Shown in pieces: positions 8,171 to 16,914 of a stretch of 64,000 nucleotides of DNA. Position 1 is the stretch's first letter. Each line of letters begins with the position of its first letter. The notes below the pieces were generated by a model. That model made no database searches. It saw only the letters and a program-made list of their open reading frames with translations, and was not told where the DNA came from. This stretch comes from Flavobacterium sp. NRK1 (GTDB lineage: Bacteria; Bacteroidota; Bacteroidia; Flavobacteriales; Flavobacteriaceae): contig NZ_JAMXLA010000001.1 in assembly GCF_024054175.1 (NCBI RefSeq), positions 1 to 64,000 of the forward strand. The letters are read 5' to 3'. Both the position numbers and the translations under genes were made by a program.

Positions 8171-10553
8171 CATCCTGCTCCTGTTTAGTGTAACTGTAAC
8201 TTTTGCACAAAACACTATTTCCGGTACAATAATTAATCCGGAGGGTAAGCCTTTGCCTAATGTTGAAATTTACAACAAAACATCTGGGCAGTCTTTTTCG
8301 GCAAATGCAAAAGGGGCTTTCAATCTTAAAGCTACAACACCACAAACGCTAGTATTTTATATTCAGGATTATGAAGTACTGGAGCAGACCATCTCACCTT
8401 CTGACACCCCTGTTACTATAACTCTTCAAAAAGTAATAGCTCTTGATGAAGTTCTTATTCAGAAAGAAAAGTTTTTTGCCCTTAACAAACTAAAAGATAT
8501 TGACGGCACAACTATTAACGCAGGTCGGAAATCAGAAGTTATAAGTATAGAAAAGCTAACCGTAAATAAAGCTACAAACAATGCGCGCCAGGTTTATGCA
8601 CAGGTAGTTGGCCTTACAATTAATGAAAACTCTGACGGCGGATTACAGTTGAGTATTGGCGGGCGTGGGCTTAACCCCAACAGAACTGCCAATTTTAATA
8701 CCCGCCAGAACGGCTACGATATAAGCGCTGATGTTTTGGGATATCCTGAAAGTTATTATACTCCACCTGTAGAAGGTTTAGAAGAAATACAGGTAATAAG
8801 AGGTGCGGCTGCATTGCAATATGGCACCCAGTTTGGAGGTTTGGTAAACTTTAAAATGAAATCGCCGGCAGTAAAACCAATGGAAGTACTTTCCCGCACT
8901 ACGGCAGGATCTTATAACCTTCTTACAAATTTTACCAGCCTTAGCGGTACAAAAGGTAAATTTAGTTATTATACTTATTTCAATTATAAGCAGGGTGACG
9001 GTTTCAGACCAAATTCTGCTTTCAATAGCCGTAATTTTTTTATAAATCTTAATTACCAGTTTACCGCTAAAACATCGGTACATTTTGATTATACCCTTTT
9101 TGATTATCTGGCACAGCAGCCGGGAGGATTAACTGACAAAGCTTTTCATGAAGATATGTTTCAAAGCAACAGAGCACGTAACTGGTTTGATGTAAACTGG
9201 AACCTCTTTGCTTTGCGCCTAAATCATAAATTTACAGAAAGAGCACGATTTTCACTCCAGCTATTTGGTCTGGATGCCAGCCGCCAGGCACTTGGATTGC
9301 TATCGAAAGCTGCGGGAACTCCTGATGATGGGGTTTCTGAAAGAAACCTGCTTAAAGGTGACTTTAAAAACTGGGGTGCAGAAGCACGTTTTTTACAACA
9401 ATATACTCTGAAAGGGAATATAAGTGCATTTCTAATAGGGGCCAAATACTATCAGGCTCGTAATACCGCTGTGCAGGGAGCAGGAAGTTCAGGAAGTGGT
9501 GCTGATTTTAAATTTTATAATGATGAGTTTCCTAATTATCCTAACCAGTTAAACTACACCTACCCTAACCTTAATTTCGCTCTGTTTGCCGAAAATATGT
9601 TTAGGCTATCACCCTCATTTACCTTAACACCCGGAGTAAGAATTGAAAAAATACGTACAGAAGCTGAAGGATATACCCGAAAAACAAATGTTGATCAGGC
9701 AGGGAATATAATTTTAGATGAAATAATAAATGAAAATGTAGTTAAAGATCGTAACCTGATCCTGTTTGGCATAGGCGCAAGCTATAAACCCTCTGCCAGC
9801 ATTGAATATTACGGCAATGTATCTCAAAACTACAGATCTATTACTTATAGTGATATTGCTGTATATAACCCTTCTCTTATTATAGATCCGAATATAACTG
9901 ATGAAAAAGGTTTTACTTCTGACATTGGGGTAAGAGGTAAACTAAATAACAAACTTTCTTTTGACAGCAGTATTTTTGGCTTGTTATATAATGATAAAAT
10001 TGGTGAATATTATGTGGCTCAAACTGACAAAAGAAACAGAACGAATATTGGTACTGCCATTACATACGGCTTTGAAACACTATTAGACTGGAATATTGGT
10101 AAAACCTTTTTTGAAAATAATGAATTTACATGGAATATATTTACAAATACAGCCATTACAGGTTCTAAGTATCTGAAATCAAAAATTAACAGTGTAGAAG
10201 GTAATGAAGTAGAGTTTGTTCCGCTACTTAACTTAAAAGCAGGCACAGGCTTTGGTTACAAAAGTTTTTTATGCAGTTTGCAAATAACACATTTATCGTC
10301 TCAGTTTAGTGAGGCTACAAATGATCCGGGATCAGAACTGGATGATACATCGGGTATTTACGGAAAAATACCTTCTTATTATGTGGCTGATTTTTCTGCA
10401 TCCTACCAATGGAAAATGTTTAAGCTGGAAGCAGGTATCAATAACTTTACAAATAATTATTATTTTACACGCAGGGCTACCGGATACCCGGGGCCGGGTA
10501 TTATACCATCAGATCCAAGAACATTTTATACCACTTTACAGTTTAAATTTTAA
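8109..10553 (+). CDS. TonB-dependent outer membrane receptor, FecA-like
   Basis: 814 residues. After a signal peptide (hydrophobic core FGVFSILLLFSVTVTFAQ) comes a carboxypeptidase-regulatory-like domain (ISGTIINPEGKPLPNVEIYN, about residues 36-100). A plug domain follows (EEIQVIRGAAALQYGTQFGG) and then a 22-strand-type barrel ending in FYTTLQFKF with terminal Phe. The plug reads DISADVLGYPESYYTPP, a pattern I associate with FecA-type iron-chelate receptors. No SusD gene follows, so this is not a glycan-uptake pair. The start overlaps the HTTM gene by 62 bases; no later in-frame start keeps the signal peptide, so I accept the overlap. Likely substrate: a ferric chelate, by context. Confidence 0.9.
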   Translation: MNHSKAKTGYFPSKIQFGVFSILLLFSVTVTFAQNTISGTIINPEGKPLPNVEIYNKTSGQSFSANAKGAFNLKATTPQTLVFYIQDYEVLEQTISPSDTPVTITLQKVIALDEVLIQKEKFFALNKLKDIDGTTINAGRKSEVISIEKLTVNKATNNARQVYAQVVGLTINENSDGGLQLSIGGRGLNPNRTANFNTRQNGYDISADVLGYPESYYTPPVEGLEEIQVIRGAAALQYGTQFGGLVNFKMKSPAVKPMEVLSRTTAGSYNLLTNFTSLSGTKGKFSYYTYFNYKQGDGFRPNSAFNSRNFFINLNYQFTAKTSVHFDYTLFDYLAQQPGGLTDKAFHEDMFQSNRARNWFDVNWNLFALRLNHKFTERARFSLQLFGLDASRQALGLLSKAAGTPDDGVSERNLLKGDFKNWGAEARFLQQYTLKGNISAFLIGAKYYQARNTAVQGAGSSGSGADFKFYNDEFPNYPNQLNYTYPNLNFALFAENMFRLSPSFTLTPGVRIEKIRTEAEGYTRKTNVDQAGNIILDEIINENVVKDRNLILFGIGASYKPSASIEYYGNVSQNYRSITYSDIAVYNPSLIIDPNITDEKGFTSDIGVRGKLNNKLSFDSSIFGLLYNDKIGEYYVAQTDKRNRTNIGTAITYGFETLLDWNIGKTFFENNEFTWNIFTNTAITGSKYLKSKINSVEGNEVEFVPLLNLKAGTGFGYKSFLCSLQITHLSSQFSEATNDPGSELDDTSGIYGKIPSYYVADFSASYQWKMFKLEAGINNFTNNYYFTRRATGYPGPGIIPSDPRTFYTTLQFKF

Positions 10554-10574
10554 AATAATACTATTAAAAAACAG

Positions 10575-10598
10575 GCAGCCGGGTGGCTGCTTCTTTTT
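10575..10598 (+). terminator. Terminator of the imelysin-HTTM-receptor operon
   Basis: A 6-bp GC stem (GCAGCC with GGCTGC) and 4-base loop are followed by TTCTTTTTTTT, 21 bases after the receptor stop codon. Confidence 0.85.
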
Positions 10599-10630
10599 TT
10601 CCGATATTTGTCCCCTTATAAAACAAAAGC

Positions 10631-11203
10631 ATGTCTGACAACTATATAATTGAACAAAATTTTAATGAAATTACATTTGGTATTGAAGATATAATATATA
10701 AGGATTTTGAGCGGTGTACATTTAATAACTGCGATTTTTCAGCCTGTAATTACACTGGTGTAGCATTTATAGATTGTACATTCATATCATGTAATTTCTA
10801 TGAAGCAAAAATAAATTATGTAGCTTTTAGAGGTGCTCTGTTTACAGATTGCGATCTTAATGGTGTCAACTTTTCTATGTGCGACCCCTTACTGTTTGAG
10901 TTTGAATTTAAAGACTGTATTTTAGATTATGCTAAGTTTTATACCTTAAAAATTAAAGGAACAATATTCAGCAACTGCAGCCTTATAGCAGTCGATTTTA
11001 TGAATACTGACCTTACCGGAGTAATTTTTGACAACTGTAACCTGCACAAAGCTGTATTTATTGATACTATTGCTAATAAGGCAGATTTTACCACCAGCTA
11101 TAACTTTTCCATTGATCCTGAAAGAAATAAACTTAAAAGAGCTATATTTTCGGAAGTAGGGTTAAAAGGTCTGTTACTTAAATATGACTTAATTATAAAA
11201 TAA
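10631..11203 (+). CDS. Pentapeptide repeat protein
   Basis: 190 residues made largely of tandem five-residue units of the A(D/N)LxX type: CTFNNCDFSACNYTGVAF, CTFISCNFYEAKI, ALFTDCDLNGVNF, TDLTGVIFDNCNLHKAVF. Such repeats fold as a right-handed quadrilateral beta helix. There is no signal peptide, so it is probably cytoplasmic. Relatives include Qnr-type gyrase-protecting proteins, but many flavobacterial members have no known role and I do not claim topoisomerase protection. It follows the receptor terminator and probably has its own promoter; GATATTTG at 10609-10616 is a near match. Confidence 0.85.
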   Translation: MSDNYIIEQNFNEITFGIEDIIYKDFERCTFNNCDFSACNYTGVAFIDCTFISCNFYEAKINYVAFRGALFTDCDLNGVNFSMCDPLLFEFEFKDCILDYAKFYTLKIKGTIFSNCSLIAVDFMNTDLTGVIFDNCNLHKAVFIDTIANKADFTTSYNFSIDPERNKLKRAIFSEVGLKGLLLKYDLIIK

Positions 11204-11239
11204 TTGTAGTTTTTATTAGGCTTTACAGTTTTAATAAAA

Positions 11240-11247
11240 TACATTTG
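11240..11247 (+). promoter_or_regulatory. Promoter -7 element of a candidate small RNA
   Basis: TACATTTG fits TAnnTTTG exactly in a gap with no downstream gene on this strand before the hairpin terminator at 11286-11320. No good -33 box is visible. Confidence 0.55.
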
Positions 11248-11251
11248 CAGC

Positions 11252-11320
11252 TCACTATTAACCATGTTACAACGGTTAGTAGTTTAAAGACCCAGGGGCT
11301 TCCACTCACGGGTCTTTTTT
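11252..11320 (+). ncRNA. Candidate structured small RNA, about 69 nt, two hairpins
   Basis: A promoter-like TACATTTG ends 4 bases before this stretch. Hairpin 1 is a 10-bp stem, ACTATTAACC (11254-11263) with GGTTAGTAGT (11274-11283), containing one G-U pair and a 10-base loop. Two bases later hairpin 2 pairs AAAGACCC (11286-11293) with GGGTCTTT (11310-11317) around a 16-base loop and ends in a T run, so it is a Rho-independent terminator. There is no open reading frame of note. The compact promoter, stem and terminator arrangement is what a free-standing sRNA looks like. It could belong to the Flavo-1 RNA class reported in Flavobacteria, but I cannot test this here. Confidence 0.55.
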
Positions 11321-11352
11321 ATTTTTACATTTTTTTATTTGAACAAATTGAA

Positions 11353-14300
11353 TTACTCCCTGATAATGTATCTTGAAAACCTGAATTTATCAGAAGTTAT
11401 AGTGAAAATATAAATTCCTGATTCAAAATTAGATATATCAACATTTTTCAAATTGTCAGAAATTGGTTCTTCCAATAGAGTTCTTCCATTTATATCCAGC
11501 ACACTAATTTTAAGGTTCGCATAGCTTATTGCATCAGGAATATTTGCAAATACGAGAGATTTTGAAGGATTAGGATATATCTTGATATCTAAATAATCAT
11601 AATTCTCCATACTAGCAGTATTGATATCAACATTAACTTCAGCCGAATACATATAACAGTTAACGCCATTACTAAGACGTACTCTATATTTATAACCATC
11701 GAAGCTTAATGGAAGCCCTGTAATACTCATTGTACCTGTTGTCGCTCCTGTGTAAGAAGGTGTTGTTCCTCCGTTGCTAATATCATCCCAATTTGTTCCA
11801 TCTGTGGTAACCTGCCACTGGTATTGTTCTACATTTGAAGCGATGACCGATAACACTGTATCACTCCCCTCTATAACTGCAACATCTTCGGGTTGGTTGG
11901 TAATATTAATAGCTTCGGGTTCGTTAACAATAACACTTATATCATCTGTATTCCCAAAGCTATCTATTACTGTTACTACATAATTACCGGCAGCTAGGCC
12001 TGTCGCAGTAGCTTCTGAACCACCGGATGGTGACCAAGCATAAGTATAGCTTCCCGATCCACCTGTTACGCTTATTGTTACACTGCCATCGCTTGCCCCA
12101 TTACAACTTACATCAGCTACTGTAGCTGAAATTTGGAGTGATTCTATATCTTCAACTATAGTGGTTGTAGTTGCATTAGTTATAATAGGCAGATTATAAT
12201 CAAAATAAATGGAAGAAGCATTACCATTTATTACATCATCTATCTGTAGATTAGCAGCCGGTTTAATTTTGTAAGCAATAAAACCATGGCTTCCGGGTTC
12301 GTCAGCAGCTTCATTAGGTAGGTTGATATTATCAAAAGTAAATTCAACTTGATTGCCTTCTTTAATTTCTACTTTGCAATTATGGCTGGAGCTTACCATC
12401 TGGAATGTATTCCAGTCAAGGTTTTCACTAAGAACATCATTAATCTTAACTTTAATGGCACTGGCAGTACCGGTATTCTGGAACCTGATGATATAATCTA
12501 AATAATCATCTGTTTGACTTTCAAAAATTTCTTCCCCCTGTAAAACTCGTTTATCATTAGGATCAAAAGAATTAACAATCATCTGAGCCAAATTAAAAGT
12601 ATTATCATCAGGTGTAAAATCGTCGTTATTTGGCGTAATAGTTGCCGTGAAATTGGAAATTTCGTTTCCATTTACAACAGGCGGTTCAAATAACTTTGTT
12701 TTTAAATCAATTATCGTCCTCTGAAATGGTTCCAGATTAGTAATTGTAAAGGTAAGCTCATTGGCAGTTGTTGTTGTAGGAGCCGGATTTGCACTAACAA
12801 ATGTTTGTAATGCATCATCAAAACTTAAATTTACCGTTGCTGTAACAACATTTTGTGTTCCCATATTCTGAACAACGAGCTGATAATCTGTTTCAAAACC
12901 TGGGCGTGCCTCCGCTAGTGGCAGTAAGGTAATATTAAGATCATTTATTGTTTCATTAGCGGTAAAGCAGAAATTGAGGGTTTCAGTGTTTCCTGATCCT
13001 TCAATGGTAATTTCGGAAGTCGCAGGGGTAATGGTGTAGTAATTCGGCACATTAAGTAATCCTATTGTATATGTGCCTTCCAGAAGTCCCAGATTATAGT
13101 TTCCTTCATTGGTAGATGATGAATAAGAGAACGTACCACTATTAGCTGTAATTAAAAAATTACTAACTTTAATATCTTCGCTTGTACAGCCGTTATTATC
13201 CTGATCAAAGGTTAAATTGCCAGCCAAATAATTATTAGAACATTCTTCTCCTAAACTATCTCCCTGAATAGTCCATTGCATTTCGTTAACCAAATAATCC
13301 CGTACTGCGGTGTCACAGTACTTCAATCCTTCTGCACCTAACCATTTGCCTTCTATTCCCACTTCCACCAATTTATTTAGGAGTGAATCGTAATTATCGG
13401 TATCTAGGCCGCAATGGTCTAAGAAATTCTGAAAATTAAAATTTCCAAAATTCCATGTAGAAATATTCTGATTAAAAGCAGCAGCATTGTAGAACATACC
13501 ATAAATTGCAGCTGTAGAAGATAAATTCCAATTATTCAGAGGCTGATTAAACGAGACTGCATCGGTAAACATATTAGACACATCATTAACTCCAGAAACA
13601 TCCCAATCGTTTATGACTTGATTGAATGTGGCTGCTCCGGAAAACATATTTTGCATCGTATTTACACTATTAACATTCCACGATCCAATTTCTCCATTGA
13701 ATACAACATTATATGCAAACATGTAGGCCATGTTTTTTACTTTGGAAACATCCCAGTTCCCTAGTGGTTGATTAAATGCTTCAGCGCCATAAAACATGGA
13801 GTTCATATTAGTAACACTTGAAACATCCCAGTTATTCAATGGCTGATTAAACGATTTTGTGTTATAAAACATCTCACGCATATTAGTAACATTTGCTACA
13901 TTCCACTCATTTATAGGTTGATTAAACGAAACTGCATCCCTGAACATGTAGGACATGTCGGTAACATTAATACCCTCCCAATTATTAAGTGGCTGATTAA
14001 ATGCATCGGTGGCATTAAACATACTCCCCATCCAAATTACAGCAGATACATTCCAGTTATTCAGGGGCTGATCAAAAGCAGAGGCCCAACTGAACATACT
14101 TTCCATACTTATGCAATTGGATACATCCCAGTTATTCAGTGACTGGTTGAAAGTATAAGCTGCGCGAAATAATCCTGACATATAAATTACATTAGATGTA
14201 TTCCAGTTATTAAGTGGTTGATTAAATACACTCGCACCATTAAACATATTGGACATATTCGTAACACCTGATACATCCCAGTTATTAATTGGTTGATTAA

Positions 14301-14883
14301 ATGCAACAGCATCATTAAACATATTGGACATATCGGTAACACCAGATACATCCCAGTTATTAAGAGGCTGGTTGAATGATGATGCCCCTTGAAACATGGC
14401 CCTCATTGTCGTTATATTTGAAACATCCCAATTATTTATAGGCTGATTTATTGCACTGGCACCCTTAAACATTTCTGTTAAGTTTGTTGTCTGGCTTAAG
14501 TCAGGTACATCGCTAGCATTTAGTGTTAAGTTAGAGCAATCCTCAAATGCACGATACATGTTGGTCCAAACAGTATCTCCCCATTGTTCTACCGTTTTTA
14601 TGTTTCCTTTATCAGGTTGGGAAACAACTATCCTATTAAAATTACCTGATATTATAACAGTATATATACCTGGATTACTATAGATATGTGAGATAATTTG
14701 TGTTTGATCTGTTAATATAGTTCCATCTCCAAAATCAATAGTATAATTTGTGGTACTGTTGATTTCTAAAGGGGTATATAATTCCAAATCATCATCATTA
14801 AATTCCCATGTAGTAATAAAAGGTGCCTGTGCATTAGCAAATATTGACGAAAAAAGAAAAAATAAAAAGTAAAGTTTTTTCAT
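11353..14883 (-). CDS. BspA-like 25-residue-repeat (DUF285) T9SS surface protein
   Basis: 1176 residues. Residues 1-19 are a signal peptide (IFANAQ). A PKD-like opening leads to thirteen full and one partial 25-residue repeats (about residues 145-489) of the form FNQPLNNWDVSxVTNMSxMF, the DUF285/BspA-type surface repeat. Next come DUF11-like domains (SFDPNDKRVLQGEE...FQNTGTASAIKV...IYFDYNLPI), then one SprB-type repeat (SCNGASDGSVTISVTGGSG) and an Ig-like domain (YQWQVTTDGTNW). It ends in a type A T9SS sorting domain (IYPNPSKS...GIYIFTITSDKF). It should be exported across the outer membrane and attached or released for adhesion. The stop is at 11353; it shares no operon partner. Confidence 0.92.
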   Translation of the reverse strand: MKKLYFLFFLFSSIFANAQAPFITTWEFNDDDLELYTPLEINSTTNYTIDFGDGTILTDQTQIISHIYSNPGIYTVIISGNFNRIVVSQPDKGNIKTVEQWGDTVWTNMYRAFEDCSNLTLNASDVPDLSQTTNLTEMFKGASAINQPINNWDVSNITTMRAMFQGASSFNQPLNNWDVSGVTDMSNMFNDAVAFNQPINNWDVSGVTNMSNMFNGASVFNQPLNNWNTSNVIYMSGLFRAAYTFNQSLNNWDVSNCISMESMFSWASAFDQPLNNWNVSAVIWMGSMFNATDAFNQPLNNWEGINVTDMSYMFRDAVSFNQPINEWNVANVTNMREMFYNTKSFNQPLNNWDVSSVTNMNSMFYGAEAFNQPLGNWDVSKVKNMAYMFAYNVVFNGEIGSWNVNSVNTMQNMFSGAATFNQVINDWDVSGVNDVSNMFTDAVSFNQPLNNWNLSSTAAIYGMFYNAAAFNQNISTWNFGNFNFQNFLDHCGLDTDNYDSLLNKLVEVGIEGKWLGAEGLKYCDTAVRDYLVNEMQWTIQGDSLGEECSNNYLAGNLTFDQDNNGCTSEDIKVSNFLITANSGTFSYSSSTNEGNYNLGLLEGTYTIGLLNVPNYYTITPATSEITIEGSGNTETLNFCFTANETINDLNITLLPLAEARPGFETDYQLVVQNMGTQNVVTATVNLSFDDALQTFVSANPAPTTTTANELTFTITNLEPFQRTIIDLKTKLFEPPVVNGNEISNFTATITPNNDDFTPDDNTFNLAQMIVNSFDPNDKRVLQGEEIFESQTDDYLDYIIRFQNTGTASAIKVKINDVLSENLDWNTFQMVSSSHNCKVEIKEGNQVEFTFDNINLPNEAADEPGSHGFIAYKIKPAANLQIDDVINGNASSIYFDYNLPIITNATTTTIVEDIESLQISATVADVSCNGASDGSVTISVTGGSGSYTYAWSPSGGSEATATGLAAGNYVVTVIDSFGNTDDISVIVNEPEAINITNQPEDVAVIEGSDTVLSVIASNVEQYQWQVTTDGTNWDDISNGGTTPSYTGATTGTMSITGLPLSFDGYKYRVRLSNGVNCYMYSAEVNVDINTASMENYDYLDIKIYPNPSKSLVFANIPDAISYANLKISVLDINGRTLLEEPISDNLKNVDISNFESGIYIFTITSDKFRFSRYIIRE
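13417..14451 (-). repeat. Tandem 75-bp coding repeats (13 full + 1 partial)
   Basis: These encode the 25-residue FNQPLNNWDVS units. Spacing is constant at 75 bp, with conserved core (TTCCCAGTTATT-like on the plus strand) and variable sides. The two repeats best matching each other are adjacent, near 14230-14400, which suggests local duplication. Confidence 0.9.
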
Positions 14884-14964
14884 AATATAGTTGGTTATAT
14901 ATATACAATATTAGTTATTTATATATAACAACTATTAAAAAGTCTATCTTTTCGTAAAAAAAAT

Positions 14965-15408
14965 TTACTTATAAGCATTAATAACTATAACCTCATAAGT
15001 ATTCTTTGAAAGAAGCAATTGAAGAACAGAACCGTCGTTTGCATTCCAGGCCAGATTTATTTTAGATTTATTTTTGAGTATAGAAGAATTTAAAATATCC
15101 TCATTTGCATTATTATTGTTATTAGAAACATCATTACTATTAATACTCCTGAAAATATCAGGTTTATCAAACGATAATCCGTTCTCAAACAACATGCCCT
15201 GTACCAATGTAGTAGCTGCACTTATTCCGTTTGGTGTTTGCGGGAACACCATAGTTACATTGTTAGATTTTCCCAGCCTTAACCACTGTCCTGTTACGGG
15301 AGCAGAAGCATTATAGTTACCCTTAACATCTAATCCGGTTGCCCCGAAAGTCTGGGCATTACAAAATACTCCTGCCAGCAATAATACTATCATATAAATA
15401 TTTTTCAT
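14965..15408 (-). CDS. Small secreted protein of unknown function
   Basis: 147 residues with a clear signal peptide (MIVLLLAGVFCNAQ, cleavage near residue 19). The mature part reads TFGATGLDVKGNYNASAPVTGQW..., with an Asn-rich stretch (SNNNNNANED, about 95-103) and no Cys. I do not recognise a family. It lies 81 bases upstream of the BspA-like gene on the same strand, with an AT-rich gap, so the two may be cotranscribed. No T9SS C-terminal domain is present, so it is probably periplasmic or released by another route. Confidence 0.6.
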   Translation of the reverse strand: MKNIYMIVLLLAGVFCNAQTFGATGLDVKGNYNASAPVTGQWLRLGKSNNVTMVFPQTPNGISAATTLVQGMLFENGLSFDKPDIFRSINSNDVSNNNNNANEDILNSSILKNKSKINLAWNANDGSVLQLLLSKNTYEVIVINAYK

Positions 15409-15481
15409 AATTAATGGTTTTTAGGTGAATCCTAAAATTAAAAAAAGCATATCCGCATTAAAAGCTTTTTAACAAAACAAA

Positions 15482-15511
15482 AAATCCCTTCCGCATAAAC
15501 GAAAGGGATTT
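15482..15511 (-). terminator. Terminator of glyA
   Basis: AAATCCCTT (15482-15490) pairs with AAGGGATTT (15503-15511), with an inner CG/CG pair, and is followed by T-rich sequence on the minus strand. It lies 21 bases past the glyA stop. Confidence 0.85.
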
Positions 15512-15532
15512 GAATATGTTTAAAAATAAATG

Positions 15533-16807
15533 TTAGAACACAAATATCGGTCTTTCACTCATCATTTCATTAACCTCATCAGCAACCTGTTCAAGAACCT
15601 CTTCATTGGTATGGTTCATTATAACACGGTCAATCATATCAACTATAGTTTCCATATCAGCTTCTACAAGACCGCGTGTTGTAATTGCAGCAGTACCTAC
15701 ACGGATACCTGAAGTTACAAACGGTGATTTATCATCAAACGGAACCATATTCTTGTTAACTGTAATTTCAGCTTTTACAAGAGCATTTTCTGCTTCTTTT
15801 CCGGAAATATTTTTATTTCTAAGGTCAATTAGCATCATATGGTTGTCTGTACCTCCGGAAATAATATCATAGCCGCGTTTTACAAAAGCGTCAGACATAG
15901 CCTGTGCGTTTTTACGGATCTGCATAGCATAGGTAAAGAATTCATCAGATAAAGCTTCTCCGAAAGCGACAGCTTTAGCTGCAATGATATGCTCTAACGG
16001 GCCACCCTGATTACCAGGAAAAACAGCTCCATCAAGAATAGACGACATCATTCTTGTTTCGCCTTTTGGGGTTTTAAGCCCAAACGGATTTTCAAAATCT
16101 TTACCCATAAGGATAAGACCGCCTCTTGGCCCTCTAAGGGTTTTATGTGTAGTTGTAGTAACAACATGGCAGTGAGGAATTGGATCATTCATAAGCCCCT
16201 TAGCTATAAGCCCAGCAGGGTGAGAGATATCAGCAAAAAGGAAAGCACCTACACTGTCAGCAATTTTTCTGAAACGCTCAAAATCCATATCACGGGAATA
16301 AGCTGAAGCACCGGCAATAATAAGCTTTGGCTGCTCTTTAGTAGCTATTTCCTGAATTTTATCATAATCTAAACGCCCGGTTTCTTTTTCAACACCATAA
16401 AATACAGGAACATATAATCTTCCTGAAAAGTTTACAGGAGAACCATGTGTCAAGTGCCCGCCATGAGAAAGGTCAAAACCTAAAATTTTATCACCCGGCT
16501 TAAGGAAAGCATGAAAAACAGAAGCATTAGCCTGAGAGCCTGAGTGTGGCTGTACGTTAGCATATTCAGCACCAAAAAGTGCTTTTGCCCTGTCTATGGC
16601 AATTTGTTCTATCACATCAACTACTTCACATCCTCCGTAGTACCTTCTGCCAGGGTATCCCTCAGCATATTTGTTAGTAAGCACAGAACCTGCAGCTTCC
16701 ATAACCTGGTCGCTCACAAAGTTTTCTGATGCAATAAGTTCCAAACCGTGAATTTGCCTGTCTTGTTCCTCAAGAATAAGGTCGAAAATTTGTTCGTCGC
16801 GTTGCAT
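15533..16807 (-). CDS. glyA: Serine hydroxymethyltransferase
   Basis: 424 residues, the usual length in this family. The enzyme interconverts serine plus tetrahydrofolate and glycine plus methylene-tetrahydrofolate in the cytoplasm. Seen: [24 protein letters not shown], the PLP-binding [16 protein letters not shown] with Schiff-base Lys222, and GNQGGP. The frame extends 17 codons further upstream, but the -7 promoter element (16841-16834) lies inside that extension, so the ATG at 16807 is the true start. It is divergent from the fumarylacetoacetase gene across a 107-bp gap. Confidence 0.97.
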   Translation of the reverse strand: MQRDEQIFDLILEEQDRQIHGLELIASENFVSDQVMEAAGSVLTNKYAEGYPGRRYYGGCEVVDVIEQIAIDRAKALFGAEYANVQPHSGSQANASVFHAFLKPGDKILGFDLSHGGHLTHGSPVNFSGRLYVPVFYGVEKETGRLDYDKIQEIATKEQPKLIIAGASAYSRDMDFERFRKIADSVGAFLFADISHPAGLIAKGLMNDPIPHCHVVTTTTHKTLRGPRGGLILMGKDFENPFGLKTPKGETRMMSSILDGAVFPGNQGGPLEHIIAAKAVAFGEALSDEFFTYAMQIRKNAQAMSDAFVKRGYDIISGGTDNHMMLIDLRNKNISGKEAENALVKAEITVNKNMVPFDDKSPFVTSGIRVGTAAITTRGLVEADMETIVDMIDRVIMNHTNEEVLEQVADEVNEMMSERPIFVF

Positions 16808-16833
16808 TTTATAATTTTTCGTTAATTTGCCGT

Positions 16834-16841
16834 CAAAAGTA
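16834..16841 (-). promoter_or_regulatory. glyA promoter -7 element
   Basis: On the minus strand TACTTTTG fits TAnnTTTG, 26 bases before ATG 16807. It excludes the longer start. Confidence 0.65.
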
Positions 16842-16851
16842 CGAAAAACGT

Positions 16852-16881
16852 TTGGCATAACGAATGACTAAACTATATTTG
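16852..16881 (+). promoter_or_regulatory. Fumarylacetoacetase promoter
   Basis: TTG (16852-16854), 19-base spacer and TATATTTG (16874-16881) match both promoter boxes. The -7 box lies within the upstream extension of the reading frame, supporting the start at 16915. Confidence 0.75.
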
Positions 16882-16914
16882 ACGATTCAAAACAATAAAA
16901 AAACACAACAAAAT

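Noticed and set aside
8109..10553. Polysaccharide utilisation locus (SusC/SusD)
   Set aside because: The receptor is FecA-like and no SusD or glycoside hydrolase gene follows.
10309..10638. Open frame of 109 codons over the receptor end
   Set aside because: It overlaps the receptor barrel in another frame and crosses the terminator; its residues show no protein-like pattern.
10631..11203. Qnr-type quinolone resistance
   Set aside because: Pentapeptide repeats alone do not show gyrase protection, and Qnr-specific features cannot be confirmed from sequence.
13417..14451. Regular 75-bp repeats that could suggest a CRISPR array
   Set aside because: They are in frame inside one long gene, encode DUF285 units, and there are no uniform unrelated spacers or cas genes.
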